Shown one piece after another: positions 46,501-58,759 of a DNA stretch of 64,000 nucleotides; within the stretch, counting starts at the first letter, position 1; the number at the start of each line of letters is the position of its first letter. The translations under genes and the position numbers were made by a program. The notes under the pieces were generated by a model that ran no database searches, was not told the origin of the DNA, and worked only from the letters and a program-made list of their open reading frames with translations. The DNA is from Pleurostoma richardsiae. Lineage: Eukaryota > Ascomycota > Sordariomycetes > Calosphaeriales > Pleurostomataceae. The stretch is taken from positions 1 through 64,000 of the forward strand of contig JANBVO010000023.1 of assembly GCA_030052745.1 (NCBI GenBank). Reading direction: 5' to 3'.

Positions 46501-49500
46501 CTTCTCTTTCTTGGACATCTTGCGCGTAATGGGGAACTCCTCGTCAAGTTTCGGCTCCTCGGCGGCGAGGACAGCTTGCTCTGGTTCAGCAGGTGTCGTA
46601 ATGTCCCGGTCTTCAGCAGGTTTCTCCTCAAGGGGCTGTTCCTCCTCCGGATGACCAGCTGTCTCCGCTGGTGCGCTGCTCGGCTCCGGCTCGGACTCAA
46701 AAGCTGATAGAGACATCTTCTTCGCCTTCTTCTTGTCCTTCTTCGACTTCTTCGGCGCGACGAGCTCGGCCCACTCGTCTTCAGCGCCACCAGAGGTTTC
46801 TTCAGCGGGCTGATCGGCCGGTGCATGAGCCTCAGAGACACTCTGCTCGATGTTGTCCTCGCGCGGAGTTTCCGGCACGCTTGGGGATTCTGACAGCGGT
46901 TCAGGACCGGATAGTGACATCTTCTTGGCCTTCTTCTTGTCTTTCTTGGACTTCTTTGTCGAGACGAGGGCGGCCCACTCGTCGTCTTCTTGGACTGGCT
47001 GGTCAACTTGCTCAGGAGTTTCGGTCACGTCCGCAGCCTCTGTCTGCTCGACGGTCTCCTCGAGCGGTGTCTCAGGAACGCTTGGTGGCTCAGGCTCCGA
47101 TTCGAAAGCGGATACGGACATCTTCTTGGCCTTTTTCTTGTCTTTCTTCGACTTCTTCGTCGAGATGGGTTGCGACCACTCGTCCTCAGCAGCGCCAGAG
47201 GTCTCCTCAACTGGCTGTTCAGCTAGCGTGGGGCTCTCCGTCACATCCGGGATCTCTTTCTGCTCGACAGCCTCCTCCAGTGGAGTCTCAGGCATGCTTG
47301 AGCCCTCAGGCTCGGCCTCCTGCGGTTCGGCGCCGCGCTTCTTCTTTTTCTTGTCCTTCTTTGACTTCTCGGACACGAAGAATTCCGGCGCCTCTTCTTC
47401 AGCCTGGGTTTCGGCTTTCTCGTCGGTTGCCTTCGGCGTTTCTTGTTCCTCGAACGTCACGGGCGGGGCCTCGGCTGGAGTCGCGAAAGCGTCCGATAGA
47501 GTATCATCAAGCCCCGCCGATGCAGGTGCTTCGTCCGCCTGCTTTGGCTCGCTCGCCATGTCCAGGACAGGCAGGGCGGGGACTTCACTGGGCGTTACGA
47601 AGGGCTCTGCAGCGTCGTCGTCGTCAGACTTTGCTGGGGCGGGAGGCTCTTTATTGTCTTCCTGGATACGTTGGTCATCAGGCGTCGGGGTAGGTGTTGA
47701 AACCTCTGGTACACTTTTCTCGACCGACTGCGGTAGCTTGCCGCCAGCCACGATGATAGTATCGTCCAGATCGTCGACCTTGTCTTCCAGTTCAGACCTG
47801 GGCATTACCTCATGCAGAGTCTCCGGAGTATCTTCTGGGAGCTTGCCGCCGGCCACGATGACGGTGTCATCTCCATCGTCAACCTTGTCTACGACTTCCG
47901 GCTTGGGCATTATGCCTTCGTCAGTCGGCGGGGTCTCGTCTCGAGGGACAGTCTCCTCTGGGGCCGGTGCGGACTGGCTTGGCAACTCCTCAGCAGCAGT
48001 GGTCTGAACTTCACTTTCCGGCTCAGACCAGGACACGCTGAGTCGCTTCTTCTTCTTGTCCTTCTTGCCCTTCTTGGTTGGTACGACAGCAGCGAAGTCC
48101 TCGTCCTTGGCCGGTTCACCAGACTCGGCAGGAACAGATTCTGACTGAGCGACGTCCTTGGCAGCGGTCTCTTCCGGTTTGTCGCTCTGAGAGGCCTCTT
48201 CGGTAGCAGAAGGGGTCTCGGATGGCTCATCCCATGGCAGGCTGGCGGAAGACTTTTTCTTTTTCTTGTCCTTCTTTGACTTTTTCGTCACGAAAGTCTC
48301 CACTGGCTCGAATGCTGAAACCCCTTCTTGCGTATCGGGAATCTGCTCTGGCTCTGCGGTGATAAGGTCGTCTTGAGATACATCTGCGGTTGTGGCAGGA
48401 GCCTCGACAGTCTCACTTGTTGAGGATGGCAGCTCCGTCACTTCCTTCGGCGTGGCAGGCTCAGATGCAGGCTCAGGCTCACTCCAGTCATACGCTGTGC
48501 TCTTGCGCTTCTTTTTGTCCTTCTTTGACTTCTTAGAAACAGGAGCGGTCACAGGCTGTATGTCTTTTGCAGTGTCATCTTCAGCGACCGGCTGCTCTGG
48601 CTCTGTAGCAGATTGGCCCGTAATAGAAACATCACCTTGAGATGGCTCCGTAGTGGCCTCGGGGGCGGTGGCAGGTTCAGACGACAGGATTGGCTCTGCC
48701 TTCTCTTCCTTCGGAGTGGCTGCCTCAGATGTAGGTTCAGACTCGTCCCAGGCTTTGCTCTTGCGCTTCTTCTTGTCTTTCTTGGACTTCTTGACGGCCA
48801 TGGGGAATTCCTCTTCGGTAACGGCGATAGGCTGTTCCAGTTCTTGAGACGTCGAGGTGTCTCCCAACGGCTCATCGGTGACGGTCTCCTTGGGCCCCGC
48901 AACCGCTACGGCGGTATCATCAGCAGATGTTGTCGGTATCTCGGTTCCCCTTGGCAATCCCGTTACTGGAGAAACGATAGCCTTTTCGGCTTGAAGGTCC
49001 CTAGCTGGCTCATCCGCCGTTGCAACTTCAGGCACAAGAGGCGTCTCCTCACGTGGAATTGAAGAAGTCTCATGTGACTTCTCCGGCTCATGGGATGAAG
49101 CCGGCAGTGGAAGAGGTGATTCGCCAGTAGAAGCGTCAACCTGTTCGGGTTCTGGAATAGCCTCCTTGACCTCTTCAGCGGCCAGGGGAGTGACCTCCGA
49201 GCCAGGCCCGGCTTCAGTTGCTGCCTTGGCATCATCCGACGTCGCGACAGCCTCTAACGAAGCAGCAAGCTGAGGCGCCTCATCGAGAGACTTGGTTGGC
49301 TGTGTCTCGTCGATGATAGGCCGCCGGGTCCCCATGGGGCTCACCTCCCTCGACAGATCGAACGTGACGCTGTGCCGCTTCTTGCCCGTCGGAGTCTCGA
49401 ACTGGACTTCACCAAAATCCTGCGCCTCCGTCTCCTGGCCGGTCACGTCGCCCGACGATTCCTTGGGCTGCCGTTCCGAGGGCGCCGAGTCGCTCAAGGC

Positions 49501-52500
49501 CGGGCTGTCGTCCACCCAGGACCGCAGCAGGCTGGCGCGCTTCTTCCCCTTCTTGCGCTTCTTGAGGGTGTCCCATATGTCCTCGGCCTCGGACTCCCGC
49601 TCCAGCCGCTCCTGTTCCTGCGCCACGTCCTCGAAAGGTACGAGCCTGGTGGGTCGCGTCAGATCTTCGGCGTCGAACGGCGTGCCATCCGTGGAGTTGG
49701 TGGCGTAGGAGTCCCCGGCGTCGTCGGTGTCCTCGGACTGCCATGGCGAGCGCGAGGGCCGGAGTCGTCGCTTGTCTTTCTTTGACTTCTTGCTGGCGGG
49801 CTTGGAAGGTCCCGGTTGCTCCTCGATCGGCTTGTCCTCAGACTTCGGTGTACTATCTTCCTCTGTTGGGGCGGAAGTACTTGACTCAGGAATATCCGCT
49901 GCTTGAACAGCCTCCGCGACAGGCTTGGGCTCCTCTTCCGCTTCCGCCGGTCTTGAGCTTTCCTCGGCGACAACAGGTTTGGGGGGTTCATCTTCGGCAA
50001 GGACAGGCTGCGGTGCATCTTTCTTCTTCTTGGATTTCTTGGCCTTCTTTCCCGAGATGACAGGCTCGGGCCACAGGTCATCTTGAGACGCCTCCGTCAC
50101 CTTCGCCGCATCCGCATCGACATCGGCAGACTGCTGAGCTGCTTCAGCCTCGGCGGTAGAACTGGGTTGGTCGGGGGTTTCTGAATCCGCTGCATCCTGG
50201 GCATTCTTTCCTCCCTTCTTCTTCTTGTTCTTGCCCTTCTTGTCCTTCTTCTTGTTAGACGCGACCTCCTGCTCCCAGTCAATCGATTCTGTCGGTTCTG
50301 CCGGTTCTGCGGGTGGTGGTGGTGATAGTAGTGCAGCTGTTGCGGGAGCAACCTCGCCAACAGTGCTGGCGTCCTCTGGTTCTTCGATGATGGTTTCCAT
50401 GTCGTCAGCAGCAGTAGCGGCAGCAGCAGCGTTGGGCTCAGGCTCATTATTGCGCGTGGCTGTGACTGCGGCTGCAGGTGCGTCTTCAGCGCCGTGTGTA
50501 ACCGTACTGGTAACGTCAGGTGCGACCTCTTCGGTTGCAGGACGAGGCGACTCTCCCTCTAAATGGCCAGCGGCGTCCTCTCGAGGCAGCTCGGCGGCGG
50601 GTGGCTGGCCAGGTGGTCGCTCAGTGGCAGTGGAGCCATGCGCTGTAGCAGGCTGGTTGGGCACCAAAACAGCGGTGTCCAGCGCCCTGGATGGTGTGGC
50701 CTGCACTGATTTGTCGGGAGCCCCACTTGGCCCAGCGGCCTTAGCTCCCGTTGCTGAGTCTGGGGCCGCTGGAGCCGTTGGAGCCCCCCGCAGCGCCTCC
50801 GTTTGGTCGGGGCGCGCTGCCGCCGCCTCGTCATTCGGTGTGCTGCCTTCTGCTGTTGCTTGCTGCTGTTCCGCTGGCTTGTCCGCCTCTGCAGCCTGTG
50901 CGTCACGCCTGCTGGCCATGCCCAGCAGAGACCCTACGGCTCCGAAGGCCGATGTCAGCGCCGATGGGAGGTATTTCTTCTTGTCTTGCTCTGAAGGAAG
51001 ATCGTGACTATCGTCGTCTTCACGAGGAGTAGAAGTAGCCGCTGGTAGCGACTCTTCCTTGTCACGCGGCACTTCGGGCATCGAAGCGGCAGAGTCAGGC
51101 GCGGGTGCCGAGGATTCAGGCTCAGCCAGCGGCCCGGGCTCGGCGGGCGCTTCCCTGTTGCCGAGTTGCGGCTCCGGCTCCGGTTCGCCGGTGCTCACCG
51201 CTTTCTCGACCGGGACAGCTAGCGTCTCTTCAGCTGTCGCAGGCTGACTAGCAGAGGTTTTCGGGACATCTAGACGGTCCCGCTCTGACTCTAGCACCTC
51301 ACTCTCCAGCTGCTGTCTGCCGCTTTGGACTCCGTACATATCACCCTCTAATACGTGTTGAGGAGTCATAGCCTCTTCAGCAGGTAACTCACGGTTGGCA
51401 GATGACGCTTCACCCTCCTCGGCTGGGACGGCAGGTGAAGAGCCGAAAACTTCAGTCTCGGGTTCTTGGCGGGGAGCCACATCTTCAAGAACGACAGGCT
51501 CTTCAGAGGCGACAGACTCTTCGGGTTCCCAGCTTAAGGTTTCCCTCCGTTTGTCCTTCTTCTTCCTCTTCTTGCCGATATTCGCAAAGGGTGCCGTTTC
51601 GGACTCCACGGCTGGAGTGTCATCCCCTTCGAAAGGTAGCGTTGATGGTCCAGCAGGGGCCCCAGAAGCAGCACTTTCAACGGCCTCGGGCTTCGACTCA
51701 TCCTCATGAATATTGGCAGCGTCCCCCTTGGATTCATGCTCCTCTGGCTGAGGGCTCGTGATATCCTGTTCTGGCTCTTCTGGCTCCCAAGAAGTGTATT
51801 TCTTTCCCTTCTTCTTCTTAGATTTCTTGGAGGACACAGGAGCAAAATCCGGCAATTGAGACTCTTCTTGAAGTTCACAAAGGGTTGTGTCCTCAGAAAT
51901 AGATGTTGTCGCAGGCAGTTCTTCAGACACGGCAAGCGTCGATTGCTCACTCGGAAGAGATTGGGCTTCTTCCGCAGGAATAGCCGGCTCACTCGCTCGA
52001 GATCCGGGCTCATCCTCTACAGGCACATCTGCTTCCCAGTCGAGGGACTTCCTGCCCTTCTTCTTCTTCTTGCCTTTCTTTGCCGAGACACTAGCAAAAT
52101 CCGAGGTAAGATCGGTTTCCGAGTCGCGGACAGGTACCGTCACTTCACGTCCCAGCACATCTGAAGGACCTAGTTGGGGGGTCTCGAGAGCTGTGTTGCC
52201 GAGTTCCTCCGTAACTTCTGGGGGACTCTCAGTCTGCTCGGCAGTGATGTCTTTGGTAGGTTCATCCGGATCCCAGGTGGAGAATTTCTTGCCTTTCTTC
52301 TTCTTCTCTTTCTTGCTAGCTGAGCGCTTGAGAGTTGGCGCCTTCTCCTCTTCAGCGGCAGCGACTATCTCCCGGGTCTGAAAGTCTCCTAGCTTGTCTT
52401 CTCCAGCAGCAGTGGGCTCAGATTCGTCACCACGGATTGTTTCGGGAAATTGGGGCTCTTCCTGGATGGCTGTCATTTCTGTGGCTTCTTGAACACTTTG

Positions 52501-55500
52501 ATCGGAGGGTATTTCGACGGCCCTTGAGGTTTCCTCACCAGCAGCTACATCAAGGTCCGCTTCCGAGGCCTTGGATTTCCTAGGCTTCTTTTTACTTCTC
52601 CTCAGAGTCTTCGGCTCGGCCCATTCATCGGCAGCTGCTTCCAAAGGTTCAGCTGCTTGTTCGGTGTTCGGCGCCGCTTGCTGGACGGACTCCAGAGGAA
52701 CATGGACTTCTTCAGGCACGGCCTCTAGCTTATCGTCCAGGGCTTCGTGTCCAGTCAGCTGCGCAGGTTTGCCAGCGACGCTTGGTTCTTCGGCAACTGT
52801 GGTGTCCCGATGGCCGTCCTCTCCAAGCAGAGTAGCAGCCAAAAGACCGCCGGCAGCACCAGAAACCAGGGATTTCAAGGCTGTAGGACTGCCCTCTTCA
52901 ACAACAGGTTCGCGAGTCGGAGTGGGAGATTCTTGCAGTACGCCGCCATCAATGGCCTTCCTGATAGACGGCGGCGTAGAGTGCAGCAGGTAGGAGCTAC
53001 GATCCTTTGACATGGGCTCCACCGGAGCAGGTGAGTGTTTAGGCAATTCCGGCTCGTCGGAGGCATCTAGTGGCGGCGTCCCCGTGGCCGACAGGGTCCT
53101 TAGATCGACCTCTGAATTGGATAGGTGCAGAGAGTCCTCGATCTCCTGGCGTGGATACTGAGGCTCCAAGAGCGGTGAGCCTACCTCGCTTGGAGGCAAA
53201 GCTGGGAGTTCCGACAGGTTCTCGAATTCGTCGGTCTGCGTTGCCTCGGAGACTTCCGCGGGGGCAGCGATGACATCTTTGGCCATCTCGTGTGGCAGTA
53301 CGTCGCGACTCTGCGAGTGAGGGTAGTCTGTCCGCGATGAGATGGTACCCGTCTGAGGAGTCGATTCAAGTGAATCAGTGTGAATAGCATATTGCGAGGA
53401 ACCCGCAACCGATGTATCAACGTGAAGTGGCATGTCGTTCCCGTGGTAGGCATATCCAGCAGCCTCAGTCTCCGGGGCATGCGCCTGCTTCACAAGAAGG
53501 AGAGGCCTGATCTCCCGACCGCCATCCCAAGAGGTCGGCCGGGATGGCCTCTTCGGCGTGGGGGTGCTGCCGGAGTCCGCCATCGAAGATAGCCTCCTTG
53601 GTGTTGGAGTGCTCTCTGCCTCCGGTGCTGCAATTATGAGGGAAGGAGATGCAGGGCCTGCAGGAGACGACCTGACAGGGATGGGAGAGGATCGGTGGTG
53701 GCCGATACGAAACTGAATGGGGATAGCGGTATGACTAGGAGACTTCATCGGCGTCTCATGTGCGCTCTGCGTGCTTCGCCGCCGCGCATGCGTCTGCAGC
53801 TTCTCGCGGAGCAGAGCCCTCTCCTGCTCCGCCTGTTCCGGCGGAGTCTCGGGACGGCTCTCAGGCAGAGGAGGCAGGTCTTCCGTCTCCCAGTGCGGCG
53901 AGCCGGGCTCGCTCGGCGGGAGGGGGAGGTAGTCCCAGTATTCCGGATCAATCGCCGGCTTGACGGCCCTCTTCTTCTGCACGATCTCCGGGTCGACAAT
54001 ACCGATGTCCCGGCTGGGGGTGGTTGGCCTCTCAGCGGGTCGGATCTCGTCGTCGTGTTGCTCCTGTTGTTCCGACGGAGCGTCGGTGGCTTTCGCGCGG
54101 GACAGCCCGGCTGCGAGAGCAGCCGCGACGCCCGCGACGCCGGCACTGGCGCCAACAGTGCCGGCATTATCTAAAAAAGACTGGTCCTTCTTGCCGTCCT
54201 TTGACCTGGGAGAGTCTTGCTTGCCGCTGTCTTTGCCGCCCGATGGCTTGAAGTAGTCGAGGAAGCTGCTGCCGCTGCTGCGCTTCTCCTCCTTGCTGCT
54301 CCTCTTGTCGGACCTGCTGCTCTTTCTCCGTGGCGGGTCTGTAGCAGCCGACACTATGGTCTCGTTGTCGTCGTCGTCGCGGCGGCTGCCATTCGAGCGT
54401 CCGTCATATCTGTCATCGTAGCGAGCGGCTGGGTCCGACGCGACTGAACTGACGTCCCGCTCGACTGGCCTGTACGACTCTCTTCGCCGACTCGGTTTAT
54501 CAGGCGGTTCTTCATCTAATATATCGTAGTCTTGGCCGCTCTTCCGGCGATCTTTCTTGGACCTCTTGCTCGTACCTGAGGAAGAGACCTCAGAACCGAC
54601 CTCGGATCTACTCTCGGACTTTGAAGGTGAGTCGTACGACGCGGAATCGCGCTTCGACTTCTTCTTGGACTTCTTCACGTCCCACTCCTCGTCTGGTGCC
54701 ACGACCTGCTCCTTTATGTCGTCAAAGGCGTCCACGGGGACGGATATCCTTCTATCATCCGTCGGTGTCGCGTCATCCTCCTCGGCCCATGAGGAGGAAG
54801 TCCTCTTCGACTTCTTGGACTTCTTGGATTTCTTGGACGGTGCCTCTGCCCACTCCTCTTCGCCAACCTCTGCAGGTTCACTGGGGGTCGGGTCAGGAGT
54901 ATAGAACGTGTCCTCCTCTTCTGCGGGTTGGGCAGCCCTCTCAATCTCACCCCTCTTCTTCTGCTGTCTCAGCTCTTTCTTGCTCAACTTGGCGGGCTTG
55001 AACGAGTCGTCTGGCTCAGGAACGGACTTGGCATCATCATCCGGCTTGCTGGCATCTCCGACTTCCTCACGGAGGTCCTTGTCTGCAGTTGCGGTTTCTT
55101 CCCGCTTTGGTCGCTTCTTCTTGCCCAGCTCGGAGGATTCTCTTTTACTTTCCGTTGACGGGAGGTCCTTCTCCAGAGTCGGAGTCTCAACTTCACCGAT
55201 TACGCGCCCAGGCTCGGGAATAGCCCTGAGAGCAGGATTCTCCTCGACGCTATACACACCGAGGTCCGTGACCGTCTCCGCGAAAGGCTGCTGGTACGGC
55301 CCAGCCCCGTTGGAGCCAGGCGGCGAGTCGCGGCGACGGTATGTAGCGTCCTCGATGACGATGTTGGGGTCGAATCCGGACTCGTGCAGCCCAGCTGCGA
55401 GCGTCGCAGCAAAGTCGATGTCATCGGCGAAAGCGCCCGGCATCGGCGAACTTCGAGGACTAGCAGGCTTCGGTCCGGGCACAGGAGGGAGATCCTCCGG

Positions 55501-58500
55501 CTCGTCTTGCAGCGCCCTTGCAGACGTGCCCCTAGGCAGAACCTTACGGTCTTTGGGAGGCGAGCCTGAATCTGTACGTTTCGGTGGCTCTTTCTCCTGT
55601 GGCTTATCGATCTTTTTGCCCTCGTCAGATTGCTCACCGTCATGAGGAATCGCAGCGGTAGCCATGCCGCTGACTGCAGCAGCCAAGATGCCCCAACCGC
55701 TGCTGCTCTTCTTTGTGGAGCGCGTCGTTGGTTTCTCAGCAGCCGCTGTTTCATTCTCCGCGAAGATATCACCGCGCGAACGTTGGGGGCGCTCAGGGCT
55801 CTCGACCTCGTATCGCTTAGTCTCGTTCTCGCCCCAGCTAACGGACTTCGTTGGAGTACTCGGAACCTCGACAATTTCGCCCTTGGGACCGATGATGATC
55901 TCGGGACCCTTCTCCTTTAGTTCTTGTGTATCCTTAGGAGGGGTTTCCGTCTTTGCAGCAGCCTTTCTGGCCTCGGCTTTCTCTGGCGTCGGTGTAGGGA
56001 CGGGAGTAGGTAGGACCAAGTTCAGCAGAGGTCGCTCGCGCTCGCAGGACGGATCGCGGGATTTGAAGACAGCGACCGGCAGGCTCGAGTCTTTGGCAAC
56101 CTCCTCGGGAACCTTGTACTTCACCAGCTCCCTGGGGACGATGACGTTATCGATCCTCACGTCGGCATTCGGGGCGTCGTATCTGCCCTTGTCTTGCTTC
56201 TTGTGCTCCATCTCGGGAGGAGTGACAATGCGGATGACGGGCTCCCCCTCATCCTCCTTCCACTTCTCGACCACGGAGCCCCCGGGTGAGCTGCTCCGCG
56301 ATCGCTCCTCTTCCGTGTGCCGAGCTAGGACAAGCTCACGGTAGTAGCGGTCCGCTTCCTGTTGCACAGGATCCTTTTCTCCAGTTGATGCATCCCTGGG
56401 CGACCTTGGTTCGGTGCTCCGGCCGCGCGACATGTCACGCTCCTCGAGCTCCACGGCAGCGATAGCAGAAGCCATGGGAGCAGCGGAAACCGGGCCGGTG
56501 GCGTGGGTCGCAGCCTCATAAATGTGGCTCGCGTCACGGGCCTCATCCTCCGAGCCGTCTCTCCCGGGTTTCCTCCCGCGCTCAAACGAGGAGTCCTCCA
56601 GTCGGGAAAAGTCCGGCTCCACGGTGACGACGTTGGGAGTCAGCGGCCGCTTTGGGGTAGAGAACAAGGGCGTCTGGAAGGCGTCGTCATCGACCTGGAA
56701 CTGGAACGGGTCAATAGGGGCTTTGGAGGGGGGCAGGGTCGGATCTTCAACGCGGCGGTATTCAACAGGAGCCGGCTCGCTAGGCGCGCTACTAACTCTT
56801 CTGGCATCCTTGCGGTCCTCTTCGCGGCCGTCCCGGCGCTCGTCCTTATCGCGGGGCCGCACCTCACGGCCCTGCTCGGCTATGTCTTCAACGCGTCTCT
56901 TCTCACGCTCGAACTCGCGGTCGCGTCGTCTCCTCTCTCTCTCCTTCTCGTAGTCAAGCTCCTGCTGGGCGTCTCTCTTCTCAGGACGCCCCTCGGTCCG
57001 CAGATCCGTTTTGGAAGAATTAGACGGCCGCTTCTCCTGATCGATGATGGGGACGTCCCTCTTCGATCGGCGGCGTCCTTCCTTGTCCCGGCGCTCATCG
57101 CGTTCACGATCGAGGCGGCGCCTTTCAGCACGCTCGGCCAGCTCTCGCTCACGCTTCTCGATCTCACGCTCCAGCTCGCGCCTACGACGTTCATCTCGTT
57201 CACGCTGCTCATCTGGGTCGCGATCACGTTCACGTCGGTCGTCGCGCTTGTCTCTGCGGTCGGCTATCGCCGCAGCAGCAGCGATACCGGCAGTCGCTGC
57301 AGCGCCAATCGCAGCAGCTTCCCCGAATGACTTACCATCTGATTGACGGCGAGCCCGACGGGCCTCCTGCCGTTCCAGACTCTTGTACCGATCTTCCTCA
57401 AACACGCGGGGAGATACAGGGACGATGGGCTTCGGGGCCTGGATGGGGACGGGGGCGGGACGGGACACGACAGGGAAATCCTGCCGCACAGAGACGATGG
57501 AGCCGCGGCTTGCGTCAAAGTTGGCAGGATCGGAGGTAGGCATGGGATACACGCGCTGCATGGGCCGCGCTTCGATGGAAGCACTGTTCACGGGCGCGAT
57601 CGGCGCCACGGAAGGCGCGGTAAACTGCTGGTTTGTGGGCCGAGTGTTCTCGGGGAAGCCACAGGGCGTCTGAACATAGCCACGCAGAGAGTTAACGGGG
57701 CCGAACATCTTCGGGTCCACGACAGAGCTCTTTCTGTCAGGCGGCCGGATCCCCTCTGGGGGCTTCTGGGAGATGATCTGGGGAGGGCGGCTGGCAGCCA
57801 GAGACAGGGTGGAAGCACCGTATGCAAGTCCTGAGTCGAAATCGCTGCTAGACTCGTCTTCGGACGCGGACTCCCACTCGCTGTCTTCATCTCCCGAGGA
57901 TCCATGGTGAGGCTTGGACGCCCCGATTCCCCTACCGAGGCTCTCACCAGTATTTTGGCGGCGGATTTTTTCAAACTGTGACGCAGCAGACATCAGCTTG
58001 GACGGCTGACTTCTGCCCGCCATGCGCAAGTCCTCTCTGTTCTGGTCCCTGGCCACCTTGGCCAACTCTTGGCCTATGCGCAGGATCTCCTCCTCGGAGC
58101 TCTTGCGGTTCAGGCCGGAGGACCGGGCATGGTAGCGGTCCGGCCGGGGCGGCGCGCCGACGTCGATCGGCGTCGTCGGGCCACGGCTCTTGGGCTTCTT
58201 GATGAAGCCGGTGCCATAGGCGAGGTCGGAGTTGACGCTCCTGGACGCAAACGGATTAGCACGTGGGACGGGGAGACGACGGGAACTAAAGGGGCGGGCC
58301 GCGAGTCACGCACGAAGAGGACGAGTTGCGCCCGAAGCCCAGAAACTTTGTCTTCTTCTTCTTTTTCGTGTGATATCGGTGTTTATGCTCCGCCGGCGCG
58401 GAGAAGAAGGTGCGGAAGATGCCGCCGCGCCGAGGGTACCGCCGCGAGATGTCGAGATAGGAGGAGCTGGACGACGAGTACGAGGAGGAGCTCGAATCCT

Positions 58501-58759
58501 CTCCGCGCACTCCTCTTTCCCCGCGCGGCCGAGTCGTCTCCAGCGGCGGCGGTTGCGGTTCGCCCCGGATAGAGACGGGCTCGCTGCGCATCCTGATGGG
58601 TCCGCCGGCTTCGTCTGGAGGTGTCGTCTGGAATGTTGCGGAGGCCGGAAGAGGCATGGCCTCCGCGTCGGCGAGCTCTTGCTCCCGGCGGGCCTTTCGC
58701 CTGCTGCTGCGCCGGGAGCTGTCGGGGCTCCGCAGGCGGCGCCGATGATCGCTCATCAT
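40585..58759 (-). CDS. lah: Giant repeat protein, probable Woronin-body tether leashin (Lah), 'involucrin repeat' type
   Basis: Three exons in minus order, 58759-58314, 58240-42208 and 42114-40585, encode about 6002 residues. The central exon is 16,033 nt without a stop. Introns are 73 nt (phase 2) and 93 nt (phase 0). The N-terminus (1-150) is Ser/Arg-rich with a Lys run. An Arg/Glu-rich charged helix lies at about 475-540. Residues about 1285-5025 are acidic, Pro/Glu/Ser/Thr-rich spacers punctuated by about 28 lysine-rich cores such as KKSKKDKKKRKS. A coiled coil at about 5510-5655 and a non-repetitive helical domain at about 5665-5870 (HRCQQLCSHVQQWVLRFSKF, RRRDIFMSMTMNMIWEFVFT) close the protein. 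Size, layout and a conserved C-terminus match Aspergillus Lah, which links Woronin bodies to the septal pore; the family assignment is from memory. In Neurospora the locus yields two separate proteins, so the single frame here is notable. The start is the first ATG of the frame after upstream non-coding DNA; a second ATG follows directly. Confidence 0.8.
43747..44017 (-). repeat. Three copies of an SAREIAATFLE motif in the giant protein
   Basis: Read on the minus strand, LSAREIAATFLEGG (about 44017-43961), PSTHQIAATFLDP (about 43893-43851) and PSAREIAASFLENE (about 43796-43747) are spaced by 30-35 residues of charged linker. They sit just before the non-repetitive C-terminal part and resemble short amphipathic binding helices. 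Confidence 0.75.
47730..47913 (-). repeat. Tandem duplication of a DDTIIVAGGKLP module in the giant protein
   Basis: On the minus strand, MPKPEVVDKVDDGDDTVIVAGGKLP (about 47913-47838) is followed by MPRSELEDKVDDLDDTIIVAGGKLP (about 47808-47730). The two copies are hydrophobic in the middle, unlike the surrounding acidic spacer. Confidence 0.8.

Larger units (their letters stand above)
43610..54850 (-). repeat. Coding repeats with KKSKKDKKK-type cores in the giant gene
   Basis: About 28 lysine-rich cores are spread through the central exon, usually preceded by an aromatic residue (EEFPVVSRKKSKK, DEWAELVAPKKSKK) and followed by S-x-x-W/F and E/P-rich text. Three near-identical neighbours with cores starting at about 46716, 46921 and 47122 have a 201-205 nt period (67-68 residues). 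A second subtype, RKMSKKEKRKAQKLA, groups at about 44,900-46,550. Divergence rises towards the N-terminal side. Confidence 0.85.

Noticed and set aside
46671-48007. Long plus-strand open frames (340 and 385 codons) opposite the giant gene
   Set aside because: They are Ser/Arg-rich mirror frames of the repeated Glu/Lys/Pro codons on the minus strand and have no domain or splice context.
49292-51761. Other plus-strand and alternate-frame ORFs across the giant gene
   Set aside because: Stop-poor because of repeat composition; no independent evidence of coding.
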